Below are positions 10,541 through 21,890 of a stretch of 64,000 nt of DNA, in pieces (within the stretch, counting starts at the first letter, position 1; every line of letters begins with the position of its first letter). The notes under the pieces were generated by a model. The model was not told the origin of the DNA, did not search any database, and was given only the letters and a program-made list of their open reading frames with translations. The position numbers were made by a program, and so were the translations under genes. Origin of the DNA: Rana temporaria (Eukaryota > Chordata > Amphibia > Anura > Ranidae); contig NC_053490.1 of assembly GCF_905171775.1 (NCBI RefSeq), positions 88,190,286 to 88,254,285 on the forward strand. The letters run 5' to 3'.

Positions 10541-10701
10541 TTAAAAATGATGTCATTTTTTTTTTTTACCAAACATCCTATGGCATTGTTTACTCCCACC
10601 TATGCCAGTGCATTTTCTATTCCTACTGGCCACAATTTAGCCCCCCTGAAGTCTGAAAGGAAATAAAGTGGCCCCTTGTTGTGAAAGTTTGGAGACCCCT
10701 G
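10541..10701. mobile_element. right part of the hAT-like repeat split by Tigger
   Basis: It ends GAAAGTTTGGAGACCCCTG, a typical hAT end. The interior (GTGGCCCCTTG, TGAAGTCTGAAAGGAA) matches, in reverse, the start of the element at 62290. The left end of this hAT was not found, so its target duplication cannot be confirmed. Confidence 0.6.
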
Positions 10702-11322
10702 GTGTAGAGGGTAACAATCAGTGAAATAACGCAGAAAAAGGCACATAATCAGTGATAAACTGACCAATTGTTGAAAGTTCCCCAATAACATTAATTTTGG
10801 TTTTATATTTCAATGTTACCTCTCTGCTATGTAAAGTGGTTTGGATTTTTTAAAAGGCATCCGCTGCAGATTTCCAGCATATCCCCAACAGCTGCTGCAC
10901 TTTGCTCCTAATTTCACCCTCACATTTAAAGGATTTGTAATATGAAATCTCATATTACATTTTGTCAGATGACATTAAGATGACTTTGAAAATATGTTTG
11001 TTGGAGCTAAGCACTTTCTCATGTAAGAAATCTCATCTGCGTTGCAGGAGAGTTTTCCTTTTAAGTTGAGGATTTCAGGATTTAAACACACTTTCTCTGT
11101 TTCTCTCTCTTTCATTCTGGATGTTGCTTTTACTGTTAAGTTTTCCTGTGAATGTATAGTCTTACGCCATGGAAAATGCATTATTTCATTTTAGATCAAG
11201 CAAGAAAGAGTTTGGTGAAGAGTTAGAACCTCTGTTAGATTTTACTTTCTGTACCCCGATGAAGACAGGATGTGGAGGGATTTTCCTTCACTTCATGCTG
11301 TGTCTGACCCATCAAAAAGACT
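10702..11322. other. intronic sequence, nothing recognised
   Basis: AT-rich sequence. Short frames on both strands have no recognisable domain. Confidence 0.4.
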
Positions 11323-11419
11323 TGTGTGTGCAGGCCCGGACTGGGACAAAAAATAGGCCCGGGCATTCTAAGCTGAGCAGCCCATTTTGTTAAAAAACAA
11401 ATTACAGCTAGCAGCATCT

Positions 11420-11575
11420 TCGAGGCGCTGTAGGAGTGCCAGTGCTCCAGTGTGAAAGCCTTCTGGCTTTCACATTGGAGTGAAAGGAACAGCTCTTTCA
11501 GGGCGCTTTGCAGGTGCTAGTTTTAGCATTATAGCGCCTGCAAAGTAACCCAGTGTGAAAAGGGGTACAAGAGCA
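11420..11575. mobile_element. partial family B MITE nested in the hAT
   Basis: CCAGTGTGAAAGCCTTCTGG and CTTTCACATTGGAGTG, then CCCAGTGTGAAAAGGGG, are degraded family B palindrome pieces. Confidence 0.55.
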
Positions 11576-11635
11576 TTGCTGGTTGGTTTGGAGAGTTTCG
11601 TAACCTGTAACAACCAGATTTCATGATTCTGCACT

Positions 11636-12018
11636 TAGGCTTCTTTCACACTGGGGTGCTTTGAGGGCGCTAAAGAGCTAAAAATAGCGCCTGCAAAGCG
11701 CCCTGAAAAAGCGCCTCCCAGGGCTTTCACACTGTAGCGGTGCGCTGGAAGCACGCGCAAAAAAGTCCTGCCAGCCGCATCTTTTGAGGCGCTGTAGGAG
11801 TGGTGTATCCACCGCTCTGAAAGTGCACCTGCCCATTGAAATCAAGGTGCAGGGCTGCCGAACCACTTTGCTGGCGGTTTTAACCCTTTTTCGGCTGATA
11901 GCGTTGGTAAAAGTGCCCCGCTAGCGGCCAAATAGCGACACAAAAAGGACAGTAAAGCGCCGCTAAAAACAGCGGCGTTTTACCGCCGACAGCGCACCGA
12001 TCCAGTGTGAAAGTAGCA
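11636..12018. mobile_element. family B palindromic MITE nested in the hAT
   Basis: The ends are TAGGCTTCTTTCACACTGGG and CCAGTGTGAAAGTAGC. The interior repeats GCGCTAAAAATAGCGCC-like words and is GC-rich. The frames within it are shadows. Confidence 0.75.
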
Positions 12019-12064
12019 ATAGACCAATCACTGCATTTTCACTGTTAAAGAAGTCCATTTAGTT

Positions 12065-12265
12065 CTGATTGGCAGCTGTGGAGAAATACCTTCTGCTAGT
12101 ACTGTAAATAATATATATTTTATTTTCATTGATATCATGAGATATATTCTTGCTAGTGATCCAACTAGCAAGAAGAAGCTGATGAAGTCTGAAAGTCTCA
12201 TGATATCAATGAAAATAAAATATATATTTACTAGCAGAAGGTATTTCTCCACAGCTGCCAATCAG
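12065..12265. repeat. 201-bp long-armed palindrome
   Basis: The left arm begins CTGATTGGCAGCTGTGGAGA and the right arm ends TCTCCACAGCTGCCAATCAG. The arms also share TGCTAGTA and AATATATATTTTATTTTCAT with their complements. An inner inverted repeat TTGCTAGTxxxxACTAGCAA marks the centre. This is a nearly perfect hairpin, probably a young MITE. Confidence 0.85.
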
Positions 12266-13056
12266 ATTCTTATTTCAGGTTAGTTTAGGCATTTTTATTT
12301 AACTGCTCATTTAAAGCATTGATAATGGCATTGGCATTTTTATAAAAAAAAAAAAAAAAACATTGGCAGGCTGCCATACTGTGTCACTTACCTTTCTAGA
12401 CGTCCAGGTCCTTTTAAGACATCAGGCCTCCTCCAGCAGCTCCTCCTGCTTCACGTCACATGACCATCTTGACGTAATGAAGCCCTCCTACCTTCTAAGC
12501 CTAGAGCAGAAGGCTGGCTGGCGGCTACGGAGGCGGCTGTGGAGCCGGCCGTGGTGAGCGTGGCCGCCGTGCCAGCACAGGGAGAAGCCCATCTCGCTGC
12601 CTTAGAGTGTGGGGGGGGATCAGACAGGAACTCTGCCTAAAGGAAATGCGGCCGTCTACGTGGAATCAGCCGCGGAATCGGCCGCGATCTTAGCGCAGAG
12701 AGCTGCTGAGCATGGGGAAATGTAAACTGGAGGCCTGGCAGCCGAGGCCCACCGGGCATATGCCCGGTGTGCCCTATGGCCAGTCCGGGCCTGTGTGTGT
12801 GCGTTATCACACATTTTTTTTAAAAGGGTTAGAAACCCAGTTAAACCATGAAAAAACATGTCTCTGTCATATTCAGTAACATGGGTAATAATGGTTGCTA
12901 TGTACATTGTGGTGTACTACACTGAATCTTCATTGGCAGCTACTATACATGTGTGTTGTTGCCCATCAGTGCCACCCATTGTACTGTATTGTAACACACA
13001 TAATACCGTCCATTAATGTGTACAGTAGTGGAGTTCTCTGTTTACTCACCATATTC

Positions 13057-13664
13057 AGGCCTCGTACACACTCGTACACACGACCGAGGAACTCGACGGG
13101 CGAAACACATCGTTTTCCTCGTCGAGTTCCTTGTTAGGCTTGTCGAGGAACTCGACAAGCTTGCTTTGCGTACACACGGTCAAGACAAAATCTCCTCGTT
13201 CTCAAACGCGGTGACATACAACACATACAACGGCAGGGGAAGTTCGATTCCACTGGCTAAACTCTTGGGGCTGGTTTTGCTAATCTCATGTGTTTGCGTG
13301 TTAAGTAAAAGTTTGGTAAGAGACGATTTGCACTTTTCAGTCTGTTACAGCTTGAAAAATGTGTTATCTCCATTACAAATGCTACTTTTACTCCCGCCTC
13401 ATACTTTATTCTGAGCAAGCGTGGGTTTCTTAGCATACACACGCTCGAGTTTCTTGTCGGAAACCAGCCCGACCAGGAACTCGACGAGCCAATTTGAGAC
13501 TCCCGTTGAGCAAATAGAGAACTTGCTTTTTTTTTGGCTCGTCGAGTTTCTCGACAGTTTCCTCAATGAAAATTTACACACAACCGGTTTCCTTGGCAAA
13601 AAAATATCTCCCAGCAAGTTTCTTGCTGGTTTTTGCAGAGAAACTCGGCCGTGTGTACGAGGCT
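13057..13664. mobile_element. family D palindromic MITE
   Basis: The ends are AGGCCTCGTACACACTCG and CGTGTGTACGAGGCT. The interior carries GAACTCGACGAG-type repeats in both orientations. The frames of 60-130 codons found here on both strands come from the palindrome. Confidence 0.8.
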
Positions 13665-13971
13665 TCAGATGCAGGTGTTGGCCCCTTTATTTCAAGTTTC
13701 CCTCGTCTTCCTGCGTTTCAGGGCACAGTCAGGAAAGATAAATCTCTCTACTTCCCTCCCTCAGCAGCTCAGAAAACCCAAACCAATTGAGGCAGATGTA
13801 GCTAGACAAGTGCTCTGCAGCCAGGACTGGTGTGCAGGCAGATGGGCAGGAGACTAATAGCAAGAAGCTATGACAGAGTACTACAGTTCCAGAGGGGTGG
13901 CCCTTAGACATGCTGTTTATAAGGATGATTGTAAGAAGCCATTTTTGCAGATTTCATAATTGGATTCTGCA

Positions 13972-14316
13972 TAGGGTTGCCACCTGTCCTGGATTCACCT
14001 GGACAGTCCAGTTATTGAATCATGTGTGCGGGTTTCATGGCAGGCTGAAACCAGGATACATTATTCAGACCAGGCTGTGGCTCCCCAAGTAACCAAGATA
14101 GTCACACAAAACTTTTGCCGTCTGGGAACTGCGGGCAGCTGTCTGGGGGCAGGTTAGTCATCACACTTGATGATGTCAGCAAAATCAATTTGGCCACACC
14201 CACATTTTTCTGCGACATGCTATGCCCACCGCATTACTACGCTCCTTGGGGCACCCAAAGGTGTACCAGGCCGCTAAAGTGTTTGGGTTTGGCTTGAAGA
14301 AAGGGGGGCAACCCTA
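13972..14316. mobile_element. hAT MITE with perfect 8-bp TSD
   Basis: The ends are TAGGGTTGCCACCTGTCC and GGGGGGCAACCCTA. ATTCTGCA is duplicated exactly at 13964-13971 and 14317-14324. Confidence 0.9.
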
Positions 14317-14483
14317 ATTCTGCAATGTATGCATTTCTTTACCATCCCCTAACCTGTTTTCTTTATTACTTTTAACTTTACATGATCTGCTTAGTAAACT
14401 GCAAGTTACATTTGCTGCCTGCTTGATCATTCGGCCAATTACCTATTCTTTTAAATTAGCACACAACATAGGTGTGAAGGCTT

Positions 14484-15227
14484 GGGCCCAAATTCACAAA
14501 GGAGTTACGACGGCGTATCTCTAGATACGCCGTCGTAACTCTGAGTGTGAGGCGTCGCATCTCTGCGCCTGATTCATAGAATCAGATACGCCTCACTGTT
14601 GCCTAGATACGAGCGGCGTAAGTCTCCTACACCGTCGTATCTTGGGGTGCATATTTATGCTGGCCGCTAGGTGGCGCTTCCGTTGATTTCCGCGTCAAAT
14701 ATGCAAATGAGCTAGATACGCCGATTCACGAACGTACGTGTGCCCGGCGTATCAAGATACGTCATTTACGTAAGGCGTCGGACCGGCGTAAAGTTACCCC
14801 TCATAAAGCAGGGGTAAGTCATGTTAGGTATGGACGTCAGAAACGTCCGAACAGGGTCGTATTTTACGTCGTTTGCGTAAGTCGTCCGTGAATGGGGCTG
14901 GGCGTAGGTTATGTTCACGTCGTCTAAGCATTGAGCGGGCGTAATTTACTTTGAAAATTCTACGTGATACTGAGCATGCGCGCGCATGCGCCGTTCGTAA
15001 AGCGCGTCATTTAGGTGGGGTCGCGAATCATTTACATACAACACGCCCCCTACCAGCCTAGTTTGAATTAGGCGGGCTTACGCCGCCACATTTACAGTAC
15101 GCCGCCATAACTTAGAGTGCAAGTTGTTTCTGAATACGGGACCTGCCACTCTAAGTTACGGCGGCGTAGTGTATCTGAGATACGCTATGCCCGCCTAAAG
15201 ATAGGCGCTTCTTTGAGAATCTGGCAC
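14484..15227. mobile_element. family A palindromic MITE, copy 2 (older)
   Basis: It starts GGGCCCAAATTCACAAAGG and ends GAGAATCTGGCAC. It has the same CGGCGTA-rich interior as copy 1 (TACGACGGCGTATCT near the left end). The ends have diverged, so it is older than copies 3 and 4. Confidence 0.78.
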
Positions 15228-15430
15228 TTATTGTTTACAGAGGTTTTAAAGTTTCCCACTCTATTTAAAACAAACAAAAACATTAATTGTAGTTTTGCTT
15301 TAACATACTTTCTGTGTAGGACATTGCAGATCTACAAATCATACTACTGGGCCACATATTGAAGCTTTACACAGATTTGAAATCCATGATCAGCTGGCAA
15401 AACATGCAGTTTTTTTATTATTTATAAATA

Positions 15431-15780
15431 TTAAAGGGATTGTAAATGTAATTTTTTATTCTTTAAAGACTAACAGGTTTATACTCACCTACAATTCTAT
15501 TGCACAGAGCTACCCCTAGTTCCTGCCCTCTGCTGAGTGCTCCCATAGAAATCTGCTTTCTATGGAGACACTTATGCGGGCTCACTCCCGAGCCTTGCTT
15601 TTTGTGTCTATTGACACAGATGGCAGGACTCAGCCCCACCCCACACTCCCTTATCGCTGGGTTTTATTGAAAGAAGGCTACAGCGCAGGCTTAAATTGCC
15701 GGACGGGCATCCATAGATGCCCTCCCTTTCTTGTGCTTCTCGGGCAGTGCACTCTTTGATTGCAGAGTCTGTTGATCATA
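15431..15780. mobile_element. partial family C MITE
   Basis: It starts TTAAAGGGATTGTAAATG, as in the element at 23979. The matching right end is missing. The following sequence passes into the TTAA-family minisatellite element. Confidence 0.4.
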
Positions 15781-16710
15781 GATCGGGTAAAGGGCCAATC
15801 ACAGCAGGTCCTTTACCATTTTATCAGCCAATGACAGCTGATTACGGAAATGAACATGCTGGTAATGGTTTTTTTTCTATATGCTGTCACATCAGTTCTC
15901 TTAGTCATTTGCATGTACTGCTATCAGTGCCCACCAGTGCCCCCTATCAGTGCCACCTATCAGTGCTGACAATCAGTGCATCATCATCAGTGCTGCCTAT
16001 CAGTGCCACCTACCAGTGCCACCTATCAGTGCTTGTCAGTGCCCATCAGTGCCACCTCTCTGTGCTGCCTATCAGTACCCATCATTGCCACCTAGCAGTG
16101 CTGCCCATCAGTGCAGCCTCATCTGTGCCTCCTGATCAGTGCTGCCTCATCAGTGCCCATCAGTGCAAACTATCAGTGCCCTTTAGTGCAGCCTCATCAG
16201 TGCAAATCAGCCCAAGTTTAAATTGCCAGGAGGGCATCCATAGGAGGGCATCCACCGTACTTCTCAGTGCCCACCAGTACGACCTATCAGTGCCACCTAC
16301 CAGTGCCTATCAGTGTCCATCAGTGCTGCCTAATAGTGCCCATCAGTACCACCTATCAGTGCTCATAAGTGCCACCTCTCCGTGCTGCCTATCAGTGCCA
16401 CCCACCAGTGCATCATCATTAGTGCCTCCTGATCAGTGCCCATCAGTGCCACCTATCAGTGCCCATCAGGACAGCCTCATACGTGCATATCAGTGAAGAA
16501 GAAAAAATATTTGTTAGCAAAAAGTTTAAAACCTAGTTATGATCCCATACTACCAAAAGAAAGCTCTATTTGTGTAAGCAAAAAACAATAAAAATGTCCT
16601 ATGGGTGCAGTGATGCATGACCGAGCAATTGTCATTCAAAATGTGACAGCGCTGAAAGCTGACAATTGACCTGAGCAGGAAGGGGATATAAGGGCCCAGT
16701 AAGCAAGTGG
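15781..16710. mobile_element. family F (TTAA-flanked) element with minisatellite, left-truncated
   Basis: The right end carries AAGCAAGTGG followed by TTAA (16711-16714). Upstream are the family landmarks: TACCAAAAGAAAGCTCTATT, GACCGAGCAATTGTCATT and CAGCGCTGAAAGCTGA. These match the copy at 38493-39753 in the same order. The left end is not found. It is a non-autonomous DNA transposon, possibly piggyBac-like because of the TTAA. Confidence 0.65.
15922..16500. repeat. CAGTGCC-type minisatellite
   Basis: Tandem, imperfect units contain ATCAGTGCCACCT or ATCAGTGCCC. This sequence makes long frames with no stops, such as 15717-16496. These are not proteins. Confidence 0.9.
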
Positions 16711-17284
16711 TTAAAGGGTAACTCCACTTTCATAGGGAAAAACAATAGCAAAAACATAAATAATAATATAGCGTATACAATTTCGACACGTCATATTGTA
16801 ATTGAATGTTATTAAAATGTATCTTTCCTTTTCAATCTACAGCCAATGTAATTTTGTGTGCAATGCAATATGGCTACTTAGAGGTGTTCTGGACACAGAA
16901 GGTATACAGAATGCCTCCCAGAAACATAATTTCCTGCTTGTGTGATTGGATCACTGAATTTCCCAGAAGTGTACACTAAGATACAAATGAGATTTTTGGC
17001 ATCCCCTGCAACAAAAATGTAATTCTTGGTATTCATTCCAATAATAAATAACGTCTAAAGGGATGCATACCCTGACATTTTCCTCATTAGAGCCCTGATT
17101 CTGCAGCAGCTCATTGATAATTATGAAACCACTCCCATTAGACTCACTCGGGAACAAACCGTGATTTTTTCAGAATAACAAAGGGTAGGAATCTGCAACA
17201 AAGTTTGTTAAAATCCTGGCAGTGTACATAGATCACCCAGAGGGGAATGTTTTTTTCTCTACAAAAGTGGAGTTATGCTTTAAT
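16711..17284. mobile_element. MITE with TTAAAG / CTTTAA ends
   Basis: The left end is TTAAAGGGTAACTCCACTTT and the right end AAAGTGGAGTTATGCTTTAA, an inverted pair. It directly adjoins the family F element. A related piece begins at 48034. Confidence 0.75.
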
Positions 17285-17300
17285 GCAAGGAATGCATTAA

Positions 17301-18024
17301 CCTCTTCCCGACCGGCTCCTGTACATATACGGCTGCAGGATGGCTCTCCTGCGCGAATCGCTGTATATGTACGCCGGCTCCTTCAAGAGCCATAGCAGGC
17401 GCGCACATGCCCGCTGCAAGCCAGGGGACCCAATTTGTGTGTAAAAACACAAATCCCTGTTCTGACAGGGGAGGAGAAACTGGTCGTCTGTTCCTACCAA
17501 GTAGGAACAGCGATCTGGCTCCTCTGGTCAGTCACATCCCCTCACAGTTATAAGCACCTCCCAGGAAACACATTTAACCCCATAATCGCCCCCTAGTGTT
17601 AACCCCTTCCCTGGCAGTGACATTTATACAGTAATTAGTGCATTTTTTTAGCACTGATTGCTGTATAAATGTCAACGGTTGCAGAAAAGTGTCTGATCGG
17701 TCCAGTTCAGCTAAAAATCACAGATTGCCGCCATTACTGGTATAAAAATATATATAATAAAAATGCCAAAAACTTGGCATATATCTAATCCCTAGTTTGT
17801 AGATGCTATAACTTTTGCACAAACCAATCAATATACGCTTATTGCGATTTTTTTTTTATATACCACCAAAAGAAAGCTCTATTTGTGACAAAAAAACTTT
17901 TGGGTTGTTGTTTGGGTACAGCGTCGTACAACTGCGCAATTGTCAGTTAGAGTGACGCAGTGCCGTATTGGAAAAAGAACGCTTTGGTCATTAAGGGGTT
18001 AAAACCTTTCCGGGGCTGAAGTGG
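17301..18024. mobile_element. family F TTAA-flanked transposon, no minisatellite
   Basis: TTAA at 17297-17300 is followed by CCTCTTCCCGACCGG. The right end is CCGGGGCTGAAGTGG, followed by TTAA at 18025-18028. TTAA duplication with short inverted ends is typical of piggyBac-like elements; the superfamily is inferred. The interior keeps the ACCACCAAAAGAAAGCTCT and GCGCAATTGTCA landmarks. No transposase. Confidence 0.82.
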
Positions 18025-18028
18025 TTAA

Positions 18029-18381
18029 GGTAAAAAAAAGTTTAGCCATTAACCACTTTAAAGGCTAATATGTTACATAGCCTTATAAATTAATAAACAA
18101 TATGTATATTACCATCTCTAAACAAAAACAAGTACAGAGACATGATACAGAAGACAAAGTGAGATGAAGTTTAGAATCTTAAAGACGTTTTAAAAAACCC
18201 TTGCACAGTAAAGGGGTTCAGAGGTTGCTCAATTTCTTATTACAACACTGAGCCTGATAAGGTGGTCACAATGAGCAGTTCACTTAGGAGTCAGTTTGAT
18301 CAAAATTCTGGCAAGGCTTACATCAATATATATATAAAAAAAAAAAAGAGAATCTGCAATAAGGTTGCTAAAGTCCTGCAA

Positions 18382-18415
<34 letters not shown>

Positions 18416-19039
18416 GGTTAAACTGTACAGATGTTTTCCTATAAAGTCTATTTTGTGAACATTGACTTGAAAAGAGGAGTCCTATGGTTCTCTACATTTC
18501 TGACAGTATGCAGATCTTTTTTTTTTTTTTGCTGTACATACCTCGTATAGCTATTTACCCGGCTTCCGGGTAGTAAATCCCGCGGGAGTGGGCATTCCTT
18601 TGCAGCAGTTAGTGATTGACGTGATGACAAAAACTACCCCCCGTCGCATAAGGAGTGTCACGAGTTGCCGAAAGAAGCTGAACGTCGAGTCGGCGCTATA
18701 CGGCGCCTGCGCACACGCGGTTCGGCTTCTTTCGCCAACATATTTTTCTTAGTTTATGTTATAAAATGTTGCAAATAAATAATATATCTCTTCATACATT
18801 TAAGCAAAAATGTATTCTGCTACAATTCTTTGGTAAAAAAAGAAAATAATAATATTTCTGCTGTTATTAGGGATACGGACTGACAGCGCTAGTGGGATGA
18901 CATTGAATTGCTGTTTCAGTGATCAGAGATAGTGGCTGACAGCACTGACGTACAGTGATCAGCGCAGCCAGCTATTGTACACGATGACTGCCACAACAAT
19001 ACAATGTAAAAAAAAAAAAAAATTATATATATATACTGT
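18029..19039. other. intronic stretch with a short GT/AT microsatellite and a GC-rich hairpin
   Basis: A (GT)n-(AT)n tract is at about 18382-18414. A GC-rich segment at about 18540-18740 has GAAAGAAGC and GCTTCTTTCG in inverted order. It is probably another MITE remnant. No gene. Confidence 0.5.
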
Positions 19040-19605
19040 GGGCTAGATTCAGATAGGTTAGCGGATCTTTAGATCCGCGTAACCTATCTGATTTACGTTA
19101 CGCCACCGCAATTTTTTGAGGCAAGTGCTGTATTCAGAAAGCACTTACCTCAAAACTTGCGGCGGCGTATCGTAACTCCCCCGGCGGAATTCAAATTCCA
19201 CGGCTAGGGGGAGTGTAGTATTTAAATCAGGCGCGTCCCCGCGCCGATTTAACTGCGCATACGCCGTCCGCAAATTTACCCGGCGTGCATTGCTCCAAAT
19301 GACGTCGCAAGGACGTCATTGGTTTTGACGTTAACGTAAATTACGTCCGGTCGTTTGTTTCTGAATCGGCGTAAATGCTCATTTGCATATCCGACGCGTA
19401 AAAGACACGGAAGCACCACCTAGCGGCCGGCCTGGAATTGCAGCCTAAGATCCGACGGTGTAAGTCACTTACACCTGTCGGATCTTAGGCATATCTATGC
19501 GTAACTGATTCTATGAATCAGTCGCATAGATACGACCGGCGGGCCTTAGAGATACGACGGCGTATCAGGAGATATGCCGTCGTATCTCCTATCTGAATCT
19601 GGCCC
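19040..19605. mobile_element. family A palindromic MITE, copy 3, with TGT TSD
   Basis: The ends are GGGCTAGATTCAG and CTGAATCTGGCCC. TGT lies on both sides (19037-19039 and 19606-19608). The interior has inverted pairs such as TAACCTATCTGA and CGGATCTTAGGCAT. No coding sequence. Confidence 0.88.
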
Positions 19606-19615
19606 TGTATGTATA

Positions 19616-19619
<4 letters not shown>

Positions 19620-19646
<27 letters not shown>
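19620..19646. repeat. (AT)n microsatellite
   Basis: Short perfect AT repeat between two MITEs. Confidence 0.95.
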
Positions 19647-20172
19647 CCTTTCCCCCCAAAATAAGCCCTACCCCGAAAATAAGACCTAGCGTTATTTTTG
19701 GGGATGGCTGCAATATAAGCCCTACCCCGAAAATAAACCCTAGTTAAAGTCGTCGTAAAAACATGTAATCCGTTTTGTAAAAAGATTATATATGTGCAGT
19801 GTGTCTCCTTTTTGTAACTTTGTTTTGGAAAATACCTTACTTACAGTGCCGCTGGGCGCTCACGTGACCGGCTGGAGATCTTCTCCTCTCCAACGTCAGC
19901 GGTCCCTTCCTCTGCAGTGCTTAGAGTGGAGAAGAAGAGCTACGGCGGGTCACTGTGCTGGCTATCATGCTTTAAAGGATCAGGATATATTTTTTTCTTT
20001 TTGGGGTTACAGCCACTCTAAGATCGTCATGATGACATGACTGTATTTGAATAAATGTAGATTATTGTACATACCGTAAATAAATAAGACATCCCCTGAA
20101 AATAAGCCCTAGTGTGATTTTTGTAGCCAAAATTAATATAAGACCCGGTCTTATTTTCGGGGAAACACGGTA
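19646..20172. mobile_element. family J MITE (CCGAAAATAAG ends)
   Basis: The left end contains CCCCCCAAAATAAGCCCTAC and the right end TCTTATTTTCGGGGAAACAC. CCCCGAAAATAA is repeated internally. TA-rich target sequence lies on both sides. Confidence 0.72.
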
Positions 20173-20204
20173 TATATATGCACATACATATATACACACA
20201 CTAT

Positions 20205-20875
20205 GGCCCAGATTCAGGTAGAATCGCGCAATATTTGCGTGGGCAAAGAGCAAATATTTTTCTCTGCGCCCACGCAAATATTGCGCTTTGCCCGCGATTC
20301 ACGGAGCAGTTGCTCCGTAAATTGCGCGGGCAATATGCTAAACAGCCGGGCGCAAGGCTGCCTAATGTAAATGATCCCGCCGGGGGCGGGAATCATTTAA
20401 ATTAGGCGCGCTCCCGCGCCGAGCGAACAGCGCATGCTCCGTCGGGAAACTTTCCCGACGTGCATTGCGGCAAATGACGTCGCAAGGACGTCATTTGCTT
20501 CTAAGTGAACGTGAATGGCGTCCAGCGCCATTCACGGTTCACTTACGTAAACGACGTGAAATTTAAATTTCACGGGCGGGAGCAGCCTTATGCTAAAGGC
20601 GCCGTACGGAAACTCCGTACCTTGCGTGAGCAGGGCCCGCGCAACTTTTGTGAATCGGTGGTAGTATGCAATTTGCATACTATTCGCCGATCACAATGGC
20701 CGCGCCCCCTAGCGGCCAACGCAAGAATGCAGCCTGGGATGTGAAGGCATAAGGAGGCTTATGTCTGTCACATCCTAGGCTGCAGTCGGTGTAACGAGGT
20801 TCCTGAATCAGGAGCACTCGTTACACCGGAGCAAGTAAGCCCTTGCGCTGCGCAACCGCTTCTTGAATCTGGGCC
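20205..20875. mobile_element. family A palindromic MITE, copy 4, with TAT TSD
   Basis: The ends are GGCCCAGATTCAGG and TTGAATCTGGGCC. TAT flanks both sides (20202-20204 and 20876-20878). The interior has long inverted stretches (GCGCAATATTTGCGTGGGC and its complement at 20267-20285). No transposase frame. Confidence 0.88.
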
Positions 20876-20878
20876 TAT

Positions 20879-21570
20879 ATATATATGATTTTTTTTTCTC
20901 ACCGTTTTTTTTTTTATTACATCCTTTTTACCAGATCAGTGCAGTAGTACCATAGTACCACTGCACTTCTCTTGGGTAGTGATTGTATTTTTTTCTCACT
21001 ATGACTGCTCAAATCATTTTTGACAGTTCTTATTCCTGCCGCCATTGAGAACTACGGTTATAAGCTGTGATTGGCTGCAGCTATCACATGGTACAGGGAG
21101 GTGGTGCTTGGCCTTGTGCCATGTGTTCATTGTGACCAAACACAGAGCTCACAGTAGTTTTAAATGGTTTTATGAATCGCAGCCATCTTTACTACTGGAC
21201 ATGTGATTGATGTGATTGGTCACAGTGATAACATGGTACCTGGGCAGAGCACCTAACCTGTGTGACTTGATTCAACAGTGCATGCTTAATTTAAAAATGA
21301 AATACATTTAAAGAACTATCTCTGCAAAGTAAAATGTGTGTCTTATATGGTCATATAACATAAAGCCATTATTTAGAAAGTCTGCAGGCCTTTTTTTATA
21401 ACATCTTTGGGCAAGATAGGCCTGGATGCTACCTACAAGGTTTCCTGGCTCTCTTTTCACAATACCATTTCCTATACTTTCAGGAGGAAAGATGTAGTAA
21501 ATGAACAATGGGGGTAGACAGATTTTCCTCTTTTTTTCATATATCAGGGGGCAAAGATTTGTATCTTCAG
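20879..21570. other. intronic stretch, weak internal repeats only
   Basis: Two related words, GTGATTGGCTGCAGCTATCA near 21069 and a diverged copy near 21210, hint at an old repeat. No gene. Confidence 0.35.
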
Positions 21571-21890
21571 CCCTGGTTCATACTATGTGGTGCGGGGAAC
21601 CGCATGTTATTTTTGAACAGGAATCACACCACATTCCTGTTCAAATCACAAATGTGAATCTTCAGCAGTACGATTTTGAGCGATTATTCTGTATGGTTAA
21701 ATTGCACTGGTTTCACAACAAAAAACATGCAGGTCCACCCCAAACTCGCTCACCCATATCTTTATGCATTGGTGCTCAGTCATGTTGGAACAGGAAGGGG
21801 CCATCCCCAAATAGTTCCCACACAGTTGGGAGCATGCAGTTTTTCAACCACATGGGGTTGAATGAAAAAACAAATAGTGTGTACACAGCT
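21571..21890. mobile_element. possible family B-like MITE
   Basis: CCCTGGTTCATACTATG at the left and ATAGTGTGTACACAGC at the right resemble family B ends. GGAATCACACCACATTCC is an internal palindrome. Boundaries are uncertain. Confidence 0.4.

Larger units (their letters stand above)
11331..12793. mobile_element. 1.46-kb non-autonomous hAT with 8-bp TSD
   Basis: The ends are CAGGCCCGGACTGGGAC and GGCCAGTCCGGGCCTG. The bases outside are TGTGTGTG on both sides (11323-11330 and 12794-12801). This is an exact 8-bp duplication, though low in complexity. The interior holds other inserted palindromes and a poly-A tract at 12343-12360. No transposase frame remains. Confidence 0.85.

Noticed and set aside
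15717..16496. A 259-codon + strand frame
   Set aside because: It is made almost entirely of the CAGTGCC minisatellite, and similar frames appear wherever that repeat occurs.
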